Part shown: positions 12,601-24,600 of the stretch, piece by piece
How positions within the stretch are numbered: position 1 is the stretch's first letter
How the letters are laid out: every line of letters starts with the position of its first letter
Origin: Saccoglossus kowalevskii
Lineage: Eukaryota > Hemichordata > Enteropneusta > Harrimaniidae
NCBI RefSeq assembly: GCF_000003605.2
Contig: NW_003120923.1
Span: 134,128-168,961, forward strand
DNA: 34,834 bases
Direction of reading: 5' to 3'
The notes under the pieces: generated by a model
What the model saw: the letters and a program-made list of their open reading frames with translations, nothing else
Databases searched by the model: none
What the model was told of the DNA's origin: nothing
Made by a program: the position numbers and the translations under genes

Positions 12601-15600
12601 ACCTATCTACCTATCATTTTAGACAGGCACTCCACATTTGAGTCGGCAAAATTTCATTTGACAGGCAAATTTTCTACAAACCTGTATAATTTTGATTGAA
12701 AACCACCAGTAAATATCGAAATAACCATGAATAATCAAAAAAAAATCACTGATAAGCCTGTGGTTACAGACTCTGGATGTTATCTTTCATTTTGATAATG
12801 TTTTAAGACAGGCACTTTCAATTTTTTGGCTATAACTCTGTCTTGGATGTTTACTTTCAGGGTAGCAACTATGAAAGTAGAGACACTCTAGCAAGAGAAG
12901 TCAACGTAGTCGATTCTGAGAAAACTCAAGACAAACCTCTATTATATTATCTTATGAAAAAAGGAATATCAGCTGACAATAAAGGAAGGCGAAAAATCAG
13001 CTCAACATCAGAGGTATTACTTATTTGTTTTATTCAGTCTTATTTAGTTGACACATTTGTTGTTGTACCATTAGCAAGTTAAAGCTAAAAAGATGGTATC
13101 TTCATGAAGTAAAGTTACCCTTTCAAACACTTAAGTTTTGCGATTTTGTTTTCATTTTCACAATTCACTGGAATTTCAGCATACCTTTATATGTATATGA
13201 CACTCATCTTATAAATGATACTGATACATAGCTCTTTGAAAATATTTGTATCATCCAATCAACCCACTTTTTTTTCTTGCTCTTCTTTTTCTTCTCTTCC
13301 TCAGGACGATGAGCAGGTTTGATTGATTTCTATTTCCTTTATATGTTACCATCCATTTTTGTTGGTTCTTAAAATTGTTTAATGCTGTTTATTCATTCCA
13401 TCTAATATAAGTTTTATGTCAGTCTTTGATCTGTTTTATCAATAATTTATTTATTTATTTGTTTGTTTATATATTTATACTTATTTACGTTTTATCATAA
13501 TTGTTCATATCATGTGTATTGAATTTAAGTGTGTTGTCTGACATTATCTCACATGTCAAATGTGCATTGTTATTATGTACATTGTCATATTCATATTCTA
13601 GTACTTCTTGTCCACAACGTATGTCAAAGAAGTATTCTAGTTTCAGCATACATGTAACTAATTTTGATTTGGCTCTATAATAGGCGTCTCTAATAATTCC
13701 TCAATATTCGGCATTTGTAGTTAACATAATTAATCAATATACATATCTCCATCTTGAACTATCATTAAATTATTGACTATCTCGGGACACAAGTTATGAT
13801 AGTTGAAATTCTCTAAATATAAACAGCGCAACCATATTTGATAATTATATATTATCACCACTTGGTAGCGCTGTTTATATAATTTAACATCCACCTGTGA
13901 TACAATCTATTGAAAAATTTCTACTGGCTTAAAAGGACTAACATTATATAAATATTCATGTTTCATTTCCTCCGAATCAGTAATCAGTATCACTCCTCCA
14001 AATGTTTATGTTTGTTTTTTTGGGTGAATGCCTATCAAAGGCAATCAAATATTTCTGTCTCTTTATCATTCAGTCAAATTGACTACCGGTATATATTCTC
14101 TAATCCCACTATTCACTGCCTTCTAACTATACACAATGTTTCTGGCACATTAACTAATATATTTCTTACTGCTCTTTGTCTCTTTCATTCATGTCACATC
14201 TTGTTGGCTAATCTTATCACTGTAGCAGGAGATTGTACTGCCAAAGGTATATGTCATTTACTACACTTACCGTAGTTACACTGTTATAGATAGGAATATG
14301 TCTCAAACTTTGCTAATTCTCATTTTTGTGTGTGAAAAGTTCACTGATAATGCAATGGTCAACAGAATGTTTGGTCATGTCTGTTTAACATAAACTTAAA
14401 AAAACATTTCTATTTTTTTTTTTAATATTCCTCTATCTGAGAATGCAATAAATTCTCTCTCGGTTCTTTTCCAGATTTGTTCTTATGCTGACGATACCTA
14501 CAACTTTCTAATTTCAGTGAATTTTAGTAAAGGGCTATTTTTTCTCTGTCAGATTTGTTTAAGGAATATTTTTGGTAAAAAAAACAATTTACAACTTTTT
14601 AAAAAAAACAGAAATGACCAGACTGATTCATTTGATATACCTTTTTCATTATACATCAGAAAACAGCAGAGCTTATACCAGCTGACACACTGCTTGACAC
14701 CAAACTCTGATAAAACAAAATTGCATTATCTTTTGGTGAAATCTTTTAATGGAAACAAAAATGGCAATTATAGGTTTGACTTGTATTCCAAAGTCCATTA
14801 CAATTACCGATATGGTAGTGGTTACATAGTTGTAGTTATTGCTATGGTACCGGTATTCTATTTCGACTAATTCTCTCAAAACTAGGTTTCCAGGACCTTT
14901 GTGTATGTGATGTGACTGTAGAATATTTTATTTAAGCTGGAATTATTAACATTCTTGTCCTGTGTTTAATAATTTTATTTTTATTGGTTCAGCATCAAAA
15001 TAAAGTTCATGTAAAGTTAGATATATTTTCCATTCATGTTTTTTGCTGGATTTCCCAGCTAATAAAAACAGTAAAAACCTGATTCCAGTTAATCTTCTAC
15101 ATGTTATTTACGTATTTAATGATCACATTACATTTTTTTATAGCTTGCAGTTAAATTGTTTGTAAATGTAACCTCCACCATTTCCTGTTGTTTTATTTCA
15201 AGATTCCAGTATTGCTGTTTGTTCCATTACTTTGCATGTTCATTAGAACTTGTATTTTTTTCCTTTCCATTGCCTGTTGATGTATTCCGTGTATCACTCT
15301 GGATGGATTGTCTTCTAGGAATTTTGGGTATAGAATGCTTACATGCATGTGCTTATGTGTTTTTTTAGTGATTTAGTATTTGCGTCTTTTATGTTGTTTT
15401 TGTTTCATTTTCATTGTCATTTTGCTGGAAATGCAGTTATATAAAATAACGTTTTGGTTTTTTGGCTCAGCTTCTTGTTTTTTATGTTTGCTCAAAATTG
15501 CATGCATTTGTGTACTACTGGTACCTTCTTGTAAGACACAAACTCAAATTTGCTTTCAAGTCATTCTACTGTAACTCAGTTTTTCCTAGAATGTATGGGA

Positions 15601-18600
15601 ACAAATGTTACATCATTCTCCGGAATCGGTCAATGAAAATTCAGCAGATTGCACTTTATTCAATATTCTAATCATTTTGGGTGAAAAAATTATCAAACTT
15701 GCTCACTAATTTCCTTACAAATTTGGTTTTGACTAAGCAGATGATATACCGGCATAAACAAGTTCGATTTTTTGTGTCATAAAGAAGGGTAATAATCAAA
15801 TTATAGGTTAATTTGTTTTAATTCAAAACCATCAGCTAATTAGTGAACAAGTTTGCTACTTTGCTATCCTAATACTTTTAAGACTTGCTGTAAAAGCATG
15901 CTACTATTTGAAATCTGATGTTGATGATTTAACTATGTCCCTACCATACTATCAAAAGCAGTTATCAAAAGCATGACATTACTGACAATAAAAAAGAATT
16001 ATTTTCTCTTGAGTATGTGTCTTGCATCAAGGTTCACACTTCAGCAGTGTTGTTCATCCATACATGGTAGTTGATAATAGGCTGCTGTAGTGCAAATTTG
16101 CATTAATTAAGTTTTAATTAACTGTTATCTACTAAACATGCATTGAATCTCTAGAAGGAAGTGCCGGAAGAGTCTCCTCTGAAAGTCATTCTAGACACCG
16201 TCTCTTGAGGGACGGTGTTCTAGATCAATGAAATGTTTTGCTCATAAAAGTATTTGGTTCTCTATACATGTTCACAGTGCTATGTTGCATGTTTCGGTAT
16301 CTGACAGATAAATAACTTACTGGTATGCAAATTTAAAAGTTTGCATTCTGAAGTGATTATGTATTACCAGTGACCAAATGACAAGAAACTATGTAAAACA
16401 ATTAGAAATTGTCTTCGATTTTTGTTTTGGAACATGAAATATATCGTTCAGCCATTCAACACCTTCACAAATAACACAAATGAATGGGAAAAAACGGCAT
16501 CAGCAGGCGATACATTGATTAAACTTTCGTAAAATGTACTACTGTAAAATCTGTATTAGAAACCGTGGCTTCTATTAAAATGGTTCAATGTAACAGAGGG
16601 GATGCGACTTCTATTTGAGCCATCTACACATATGAGAATTGGTGAATTTTGGGTCTCAATTGTTCAAAACGAATGGGTGCGGCTTATATTAGAGATACAG
16701 CTTCTATTACAGATTTTATGGTAATGTATGTGGGTAGTAGAGGAGTTTAACCACTGATATTGAAAATATTTGTCACTGGAATATAAAATCATGATTTGTG
16801 CTATTATTGAATTTGAGCATAAAGCAACTGCAATCTATTCTGTTTGATGCGAGTAATGAAGTTTCGCATACTGTAATCATGGAACAAGTTTTATCAATAC
16901 ATGTATTATGTGTTTTAGTTTTAAAGATACAATATGGACAAAAACGTGTAATTTTTAATATTGTTGTATGCTACTGTATTTTTGATGAATACATTGGACT
17001 ATGATTTATCATAACCCAAATGCTGTTCTTTAGCACACATCTCAGTATTTGTTTGATGAAACAACAAAATTCTTTTGTATGTATCTGCACTTGTTGTTTT
17101 GGTATGCACAATAAAAATCAATTCACATGTGTGTTAAATATTTTGATTTTTCATCTAACATATACAGTGATGTGTTTTGCAAATACATCTTTTTTAGTTG
17201 ATGATAAATCATAAGCCTAGCTGGTCTACAATGTGGAGTGTCAAAAAACAATATTTAAAAATATATATTTTCATCCATACTGTATCTTTAAGATCCAGCT
17301 TTTACTACCTTTCAATGTTGTCTGCCATATATCTAGTGTGTGACATTGCCTACTGTACACTACTATGCCATGGTGGTGAATATTTTACAGGTGAAAACTG
17401 TCATTACAAAAAAAACTTGCTATGTGTCAATCGCAGTACCTCCTTAAATGGATTTTAATGTTAAAACTCATGAGTCTGGGTTGTCCCTGTAAATATGTAT
17501 CTTTCACTTATGGCTGGACAATTTCACAGAATTAGTTATATGTAAGACAGAACATTGAAAGATAAATTACGGTATGGTTGTGTAGTATTGAGATACCAGA
17601 CATAGATCAAATTGTTAATGTAATACATATTTTCCTTTGCATGCCGGCTGCCTCCAAATGTGTTTTGCATTTACATTTTGTCACATGTATCACTACATTG
17701 ACCAGCTTTTTGGAATCTATGAAGTAATAAAGAAATACTAGGTTGCTAGCGTTTGATAAAAATCTTCATTATCAGTAGTTTAAACTAAAATTTGTGGCAA
17801 CAAACATAGTAGGACTTCATTATCTTTCAATGAAACCATCTTTTACTGGTATCGCCCACAACTACACTGTGTTTGTCTATAGCTGGTAAATTCATCTCTT
17901 CATTGTCAATCCATCTACTAGTATTTTACTTAATAGTTGAATGATCATGAAGTTCCAAACATGCATATGCCTTAGTTTCCTGTATATTCATATTTTGATT
18001 TCTCAATGTAGGATTTGACAAGTAAGCAAGTTGTGGATGCCAGACAAAAATTTGAGCAGTATGACAAGGTGAGTTACCTGCTCAACTGTATGCTGTCTCC
18101 TATGCTGCACATTGAAATTAGTATATGATATATTGCTTTCACCAATATTGAAATTGGTATATAAAGCACATCCCTTTTGCAGTGTAACTTGATTACTGTA
18201 GTTACAGCCAACTTCAATGTTGCCTTATCTGCATTCTACCATGTAAGGAAATCCACTTACAAGATAAGGAATGAATCTGCCTCTCCCCCACCAAGCTTAG
18301 GAATCATCCTATAATAATAATGGCATATTCAAGTTTTCATCCCTCACGAAACAATCATAATTTATTGGCAAAAAACACATTAAAATAGCTATTCCTTTGT
18401 CATTCAGTACACAGTGTCCTTGAAATAACCTCTAAAAATCTTGAATTGTACTTAGACTCTTGTTTTACATAACTCAATAATCTTGTTTCTATTTTTTCAG
18501 GATGACAACGGTATGATAGATAAAGATGAACTCAGAGGACTCTTCTTAGATATTTTTCCTCACTTTCATAAGTAAGAGACTTCACATTTCCTTGTCCATG

Positions 18601-21600
18601 TATTTATCCTGGCAAATGAAATTTGATCCAATTAGTATTACACCTATTGTAAAATACTGTTATTTTTTATTATACCATGAGAGCAATTTTATATTCTGAA
18701 AATTCCATATTGGATGCCCAGAAACTTCTATTATATGTATTGTCAGAGAACTTGAAAGAAGAGACACTGCATTAATGGACTATTCCACTTTATATTCGCA
18801 ACTCCTTGTTGATGTGTCTGAACTTCTGCTTCTCTTCTGATACATTTTCAACGTGTGTATATATGCTACAAATTTTTCAGTCATTCTACATACCATAGTC
18901 AAGCTTTTATTTCTACACTATGTATGCCTATTATAATTTTTGGAGTTCTTTGTCATAATCAGTTCAAAAATTACCTTGTAGTGTAGAAAATCTAGACTCC
19001 TCATCACTGTGGGTGCAGATACAGGTGAAATGGCTCATTGTTCTAGATTGCCTGAAAATGGATTGTTGCTTATTATGGTACTCATATGTTGCTTTTAATC
19101 TTCAGAAACATGTTAGATCGATATGTCAATGATGAATTCAGATCTGTGGACAAAGACTTCAGCAGTGGTAAGTAACGTATGTTACAGATGGTTAAAATGA
19201 AGTGTGGAAAATATTTTAATATCCTAATGAAACACAAATAAAATGAACTTTTAACCAACCAATATACCCCTCAAAGTCTATAGGTGATTGAATTTCAGCA
19301 TTTTATTTTGGTTAGGATGCTCAATACAGTTTCACAAACTTTTGTTTATATTTTGTGAATAGATTGCTTATTGCTATTCATGGTCCTAGGTGGAAACAAA
19401 ATTTCATAGGTTCGGACCTAAGTTTTGAAATGAATATGATATTACTGTAGGTGGGTTACAGAGTTAATACATAAAACTCTATGGGAGTTAAAATAAAACA
19501 TAAAATTGCCCCTTTGCTAATACTTGGGTTATACATGTTGAGACTGTTCTCGCAGAAAACTATGTTTGGAAAACTGTATTGAGCAACCTTAGGTCTGTGC
19601 GTTCTCTTTTATCTCAGATAGTATTGATAAAAGAAAAAGGGGATTTCTATTATTAAACCTAGGCAAGAATATGTATCTGTGATACACGCGCTATCTGTGA
19701 TCGTTCAGATAGTCAGATAAATACGAGTAGCCATTTTTTGCTAATTGGCAATATTTATTTTTACAGGAATTGATTTTGAAGAATTTTTAGCAATGTACAG
19801 ACGTTTATTTGTGTTATGTAAAGGTGTGGTAGCCCATGATGTATCGGATATTGTACAAACTTCACCCAGACTTAAACATTCACCCAGGGTAAGCAAAACA
19901 TACATTTAGTTATAATAGATGATTTTATTCAATGTATATATAATATTGTTACATTGATGATATTTCGCCCCATGTCGTAAAATTTCCTGTTAATCATCAT
20001 CAAATGTTGATTTTTCACTATACTGTATTTTGCTCTATTAGTAGCTAACAGAATTGAGCAAAGTCTGTCTCCAGTCAAAATAAGTCATGTTTCAATAATC
20101 CAACACACATTATATGACATTTTTTGTTTATTTTCGCTTCTATTGAGATGTGCTTTTAATTTAGGCTAATTGATGGATATATTCAAGGAGACAAAAAAAA
20201 AAGAATTTTCTGTATCTCAGTAGCATTGACTTAGTATTAAGTAGTATTAATGAAGTGTTAAATTTTTAAATTGTCTTCAATAGGTATTTTGATTTTCACT
20301 GGTGCCTGACAGTTTCATATGTTTGTGACTTTCAATGGCACTATCAGTTTGTGCAATATGATAATTTGATGGCATTGGGAACACAAAACTTCAGTAGCTT
20401 TGTGACTGTAGCCTACAGTATTATCATTGACCTATTACAAAATTTTACAGCTTTACCTAATAACTCACAAATTGAAATATCGTGAAAAATAAAGCTGTTA
20501 ACATATTTTACTTTGTGATCATACAGAGAGAGAAATCCCCAGAGAATGGTAAGAAGAAAAAGGAGAAAGCGTCAAATCAAAGCAGTCCCAAAACTTCAAA
20601 TGGAATACAAAGAAATGACAGTTTAGAAGATGCATTCTTTGATGAACCACTCCCAGATAACAGTAAAAATGTCTTCTCGTAAGTGTGATTACCTTTCATT
20701 AAAGGATGGTAGTTGTTGCACCACGTCCTGTCCAATATGGAACTCATAGCAATGTACATAACATGTTGAAAACACATTGTTTGTTTACATGAAATTTGAA
20801 TATGCATATGATGACCAATTGACCATCATCCTTTAAAAATCATATCATATGTGATTTTTACTTGAACTTGGATTCGACAATCATCCTGCATTTATTATGT
20901 TCTTTTTTTAATCAAAAGTTCATAGATTATTATAATCAAGCCGTTTAAATTTGTTAAAAAGACTCCAAGTGAGAACTGTTTTTGCATTCCATGATTTAAC
21001 CAATAACATTGCCTTCATCTTTTCAGAAAAGGCAGGTCTTCACCTCCGAAGAGTCCACCTTCTAAACAGGCAGGCTTAACTTCATTGTCAGGAGCGCCAC
21101 CTCTCAGCAGCAGTGGTCTCGGTTCACTCAAAGATGCACCACCTCTGCCTGGAGTTGCGAGTCCTAAAGGTAAGTAAGAGTACAATTGCTTGTAGTATCC
21201 TAGCATCATTTCTGTGCATGTAGGTGTGTGAATACAAAATAGTATCGCTTTAGGTTGATCCTATTAAAAGGCTTGTTGTGACAACAAGGTACTATACCCC
21301 CCTGTCAGTGCAAATTATGGTATTTTTTTAAAACTGTATTAAATCTGTGTTGGACTTCCAAATAAATAAATTACTAGATACAACTGTTCACTCATTATCA
21401 TTACATTGACTGCATAGTCCACTTAATGATAACCACATAATAATAGTGAATTGATAACAATAAAATGAAGCAAAAATAATTTCAATAAAATAAACTAATC
21501 ATACTGTAAAAGAGTTAATTATTCACTAGGTTTTAATTTTGCTTATTTCGCTGACTGGAAAATTCGCTAAATTAAAACCCAGTGAATATGCATAATTGAG

Positions 21601-24600
21601 CATAGAACATGTTATCTAAATGATAAAACCTTGAATTAAAAACCCAATGAATATGCCTGAAATGCTAAATCAGTGAAATTAAACCCAGTGAAAATTAAGT
21701 CATTTTACAGTATATGAAATATTTGACTATTCTGATGCAGGATTCTTGGCAATGGTCTCCAAGCCCTGTGTATAATTGTGTAAACTGTACAAGATCAAAA
21801 GTTCAAGAAAATCACGAAATTTTGTAGCACTGATAATTTCACAGTGACTCTCATAAAATTTATTTGCCTGTAACTCCCTCAAGTATTTGTATTATTGAAC
21901 ATTTCTAGTGGCTAGATTTAATGGTTAGTTTCCTAATTTGTTTTCCTTTTTTGCAGAGGGTGTTAAGCACTCAGAGTTACAGAGTCTTGACAAAGATTTA
22001 GAAAGCATAGATAAATTAGCGGGCTATACATCACCGGGCATCACACCCAGGGATGATAACCCACCAACTGATGACTATGAAGATGACTTTCAAAGGTGAG
22101 ATAAATATGTGATTTTAAGTTCTCAGAATACTCAATATTATGTCACTTATGCTGCTCAATAGCTTAGCTTGATTGAGCAGTCGGAGGAGTTGTACAGATC
22201 CTGAACTGCTGCTCAATCCATTCATTTTGATTTCAATGAAATAGTCAATATTAGAATATTAATTTTGAAATTGATTTTTGTTGCATCATAACAATGCTAG
22301 ACATGCTCATTGACAATATATCACTTTTAGAAAAAGGCAGGTGGTTGACCCGTCTCTCAGCCCAATATTTGCGCAATTTTCAGTGATGTGCTACAAACAC
22401 ACATATTATTTCACAGCATTGACAAATAAATTTGAAACAAATTGCAAAATAAGATTTTGACCATTTCCAAGCAGCAACCTAGATGTATAACATATCTATT
22501 TATGTAATATTTTGCTTGTGTATCATTGTAAACTGCAATTGGTGGTATCATGAAGTAATGAATAATGTGAACAATCGAACAACATTTATGGTGCATGATT
22601 CATGATATCTATGCAGGTATTATTATGGTGATAGATTGTGTAGAATATTAGAATTCTTTATAACTGTTTTATATTAATTTAAAATTACTTTATAACCTGT
22701 CTATTCCAAACTCTTTTTCTGGTATTTCTTATAAAATTAAGACATATATGAACAGACATTTCTGTCAAACAAAATTTGTCTCTAAGCAATAAGGCTTTTA
22801 AACGATTCCTTTTCACTGAAAATCTAATTTCAGTGTGTGTAGCATGTAATTATTGTATTCTGATTCATGATATGCAAAACCCAAGAAAAACAGGGTTAAT
22901 TTGTTCACTGATTTATATTGCAATAAATATTCCCTTTATATTTGGACATGTAATACACAATAATTCACCACAAACCTTTCTATTCTTTTCTCCTTTTCTG
23001 TTTGATGTGATGGTGGTATGTTATTGCATGTTTATTCTTATAACTCATCTGGTGTATGGTATATTTGTAAATTCATGCATGCCTTGTGTTGACAATGTTA
23101 TCATCTATTTTATCTAATATTTTTTGCTGATGGTTGTCACTAAATGACTGTTGGTTGTTTTCATGTATGTCTCATTTGTCATTAACACATCATCCATTCT
23201 TGTTCTGATTATTCATTGTTATATATACACCTATACTTAAATTTGTTGGGGTTTTTTCCTGTCACTCTTTGAATTATAAACTCGCATTATATTGTCAATT
23301 TGTTTATTATTCCATATATTTGTCTTTGACATCTCCCCTACCATTTTCATGTCAATATTCATTATGTGCTACGATGTGTGTGTTGTATGTATGTGTGCCT
23401 GTGGTTTTTGTACCAAAACTTCAGCAGTAGTAGTTCTCATGACAGCCAAACCCAGCCAAGCCAAAGCCAACCTGAAGGACTGTCTGGAATAACAGAACCT
23501 ACTTACAGTATGACTGAGGAGATTGAAGAAGACATTGATGATGATTTTCTTGTTAGCAGTAATGATAAGGTAAAAATCTATAGCAGACAAACATGAAATA
23601 ATGTTGAGCAAATAAAATAATTTGCTTATCACCATCACCTGCTGTTGCCAACCCAATTCATTTATTATTTGTGGAGGCTTTCAGCAAGTGATGTGATGCA
23701 TGTATTGTATATTATTATACATCTGTCACTGTAACGCCATAAGTTACAGCGTGCCAAAATTTTTCAGTATTTTACAGGGTATTTTCATCCTACCATATTA
23801 GGAAATACAAAATACTCGCATAAGCATTCTCTAATAATAAAAACAAACATGGCTGCCACTACAGTTTGACCGGACTCCACACAATGAAGTTTGCTGATTC
23901 TGTTCTAAACATTTTGGATTTCGGAAAAGAAAAGATGTATAATAATGAGGTTATTATGAGAATACCTCAAAGTATGCAATCAGACAGTACGCCGTCACAT
24001 CAACCTCCGCTTCACGTTGATCGATACTTCCGCTGTTCTGTCTTTGTGCATACTTTGAGGTATCCTCATAATAACCTCATATTATGCACGCAAACTGTCT
24101 GAGAGATGAATAAAAATGTCTAAAATATTTAACATGGCCATGTTTTTTTTGTTTTGTTTTTTTAAATACTGTGCACTATAATTTACACAGAATAGCATGT
24201 GGTCCAAATCCAGGGACTAAGAACTAAGAAAATTAACCACTTCACTTGTGCAATCAGTGAACAAGTTGTTTATTAATAACACAATATTAACTTTCAGTTC
24301 TAGTGTGTTATTCAAAAAGTTTGATTTTGATTTCTTGGATTTTATGCAAAGTTAACAAATTTCACTGTTAGATCATTCTAATTAATTGTATTTTCAATAT
24401 CTGATATTGTACCTTTATTGTATTCATCGCTAGAGAGCATGGAAAGGTGTATTGCAGATAATAAAATTGCAATCAATTAGAATGATATAGAAGGTGAATT
24501 TAGTCATGTTTAGTGACTAAGATTTCTGTTTGTTTTTCAGTTTGATGAGCTTACTACTGACCGAAGCATATCTCAACTCAGTCAAAGTGGTCATGGATTT

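Larger units (their letters stand above)
9664..12860 (+). other. FOP introns 1-3 region (non-exonic parts)
   Basis: Introns 9664-11133, 11243-12211 and 12301-12860 are AT-rich. Intron 1 contains the MITE-like element at 10657-10843; nothing else coding was recognised. Open frames such as 9687-9887 and 10104-10289 carry no family signature. Confidence 0.75.
13014..18011 (+). other. FOP introns 4 and 5 (non-exonic parts)
   Basis: Intron 4 (13014-13304) is short. Intron 5 (13317-18011), 4.7 kb, is the largest in the gene and contains a 64-nt palindrome (13817-13880), a candidate alternative exon (16155-16208), a hairpin (16190-16215) and a MITE-like element (16540-16723). Many short T-rich open frames (for example 13958-14275, 14517-14870, 15156-15368) are compositionally driven and not gene-like. 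Confidence 0.75.
18069..24540 (+). other. FOP introns 6-13 (non-exonic parts)
   Basis: Introns 18069-18500, 18572-19105, 19168-19766, 19889-20526, 20679-21026, 21170-21956, 22096-23424 and 23570-24540. All begin GT and end AG. They are AT-rich and CpG-poor. Intron 8 holds the TIR element 19311-19593, intron 11 the one at 21502-21712, and intron 13 the foldback element 23945-24080. Open frames such as 22776-23117 and 23292-23492 have no recognised homologue. Confidence 0.8.

Noticed and set aside
22776..23117. 113-codon hydrophobic open frame in FOP intron 12
   Set aside because: Hydrophobicity comes from T-rich intron composition on the plus strand; it contains no recognisable domain.
23866..24102. 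78-codon open frame over the foldback element
   Set aside because: The frame is largely the inverted repeat itself, so its openness reflects the repeat rather than a gene.
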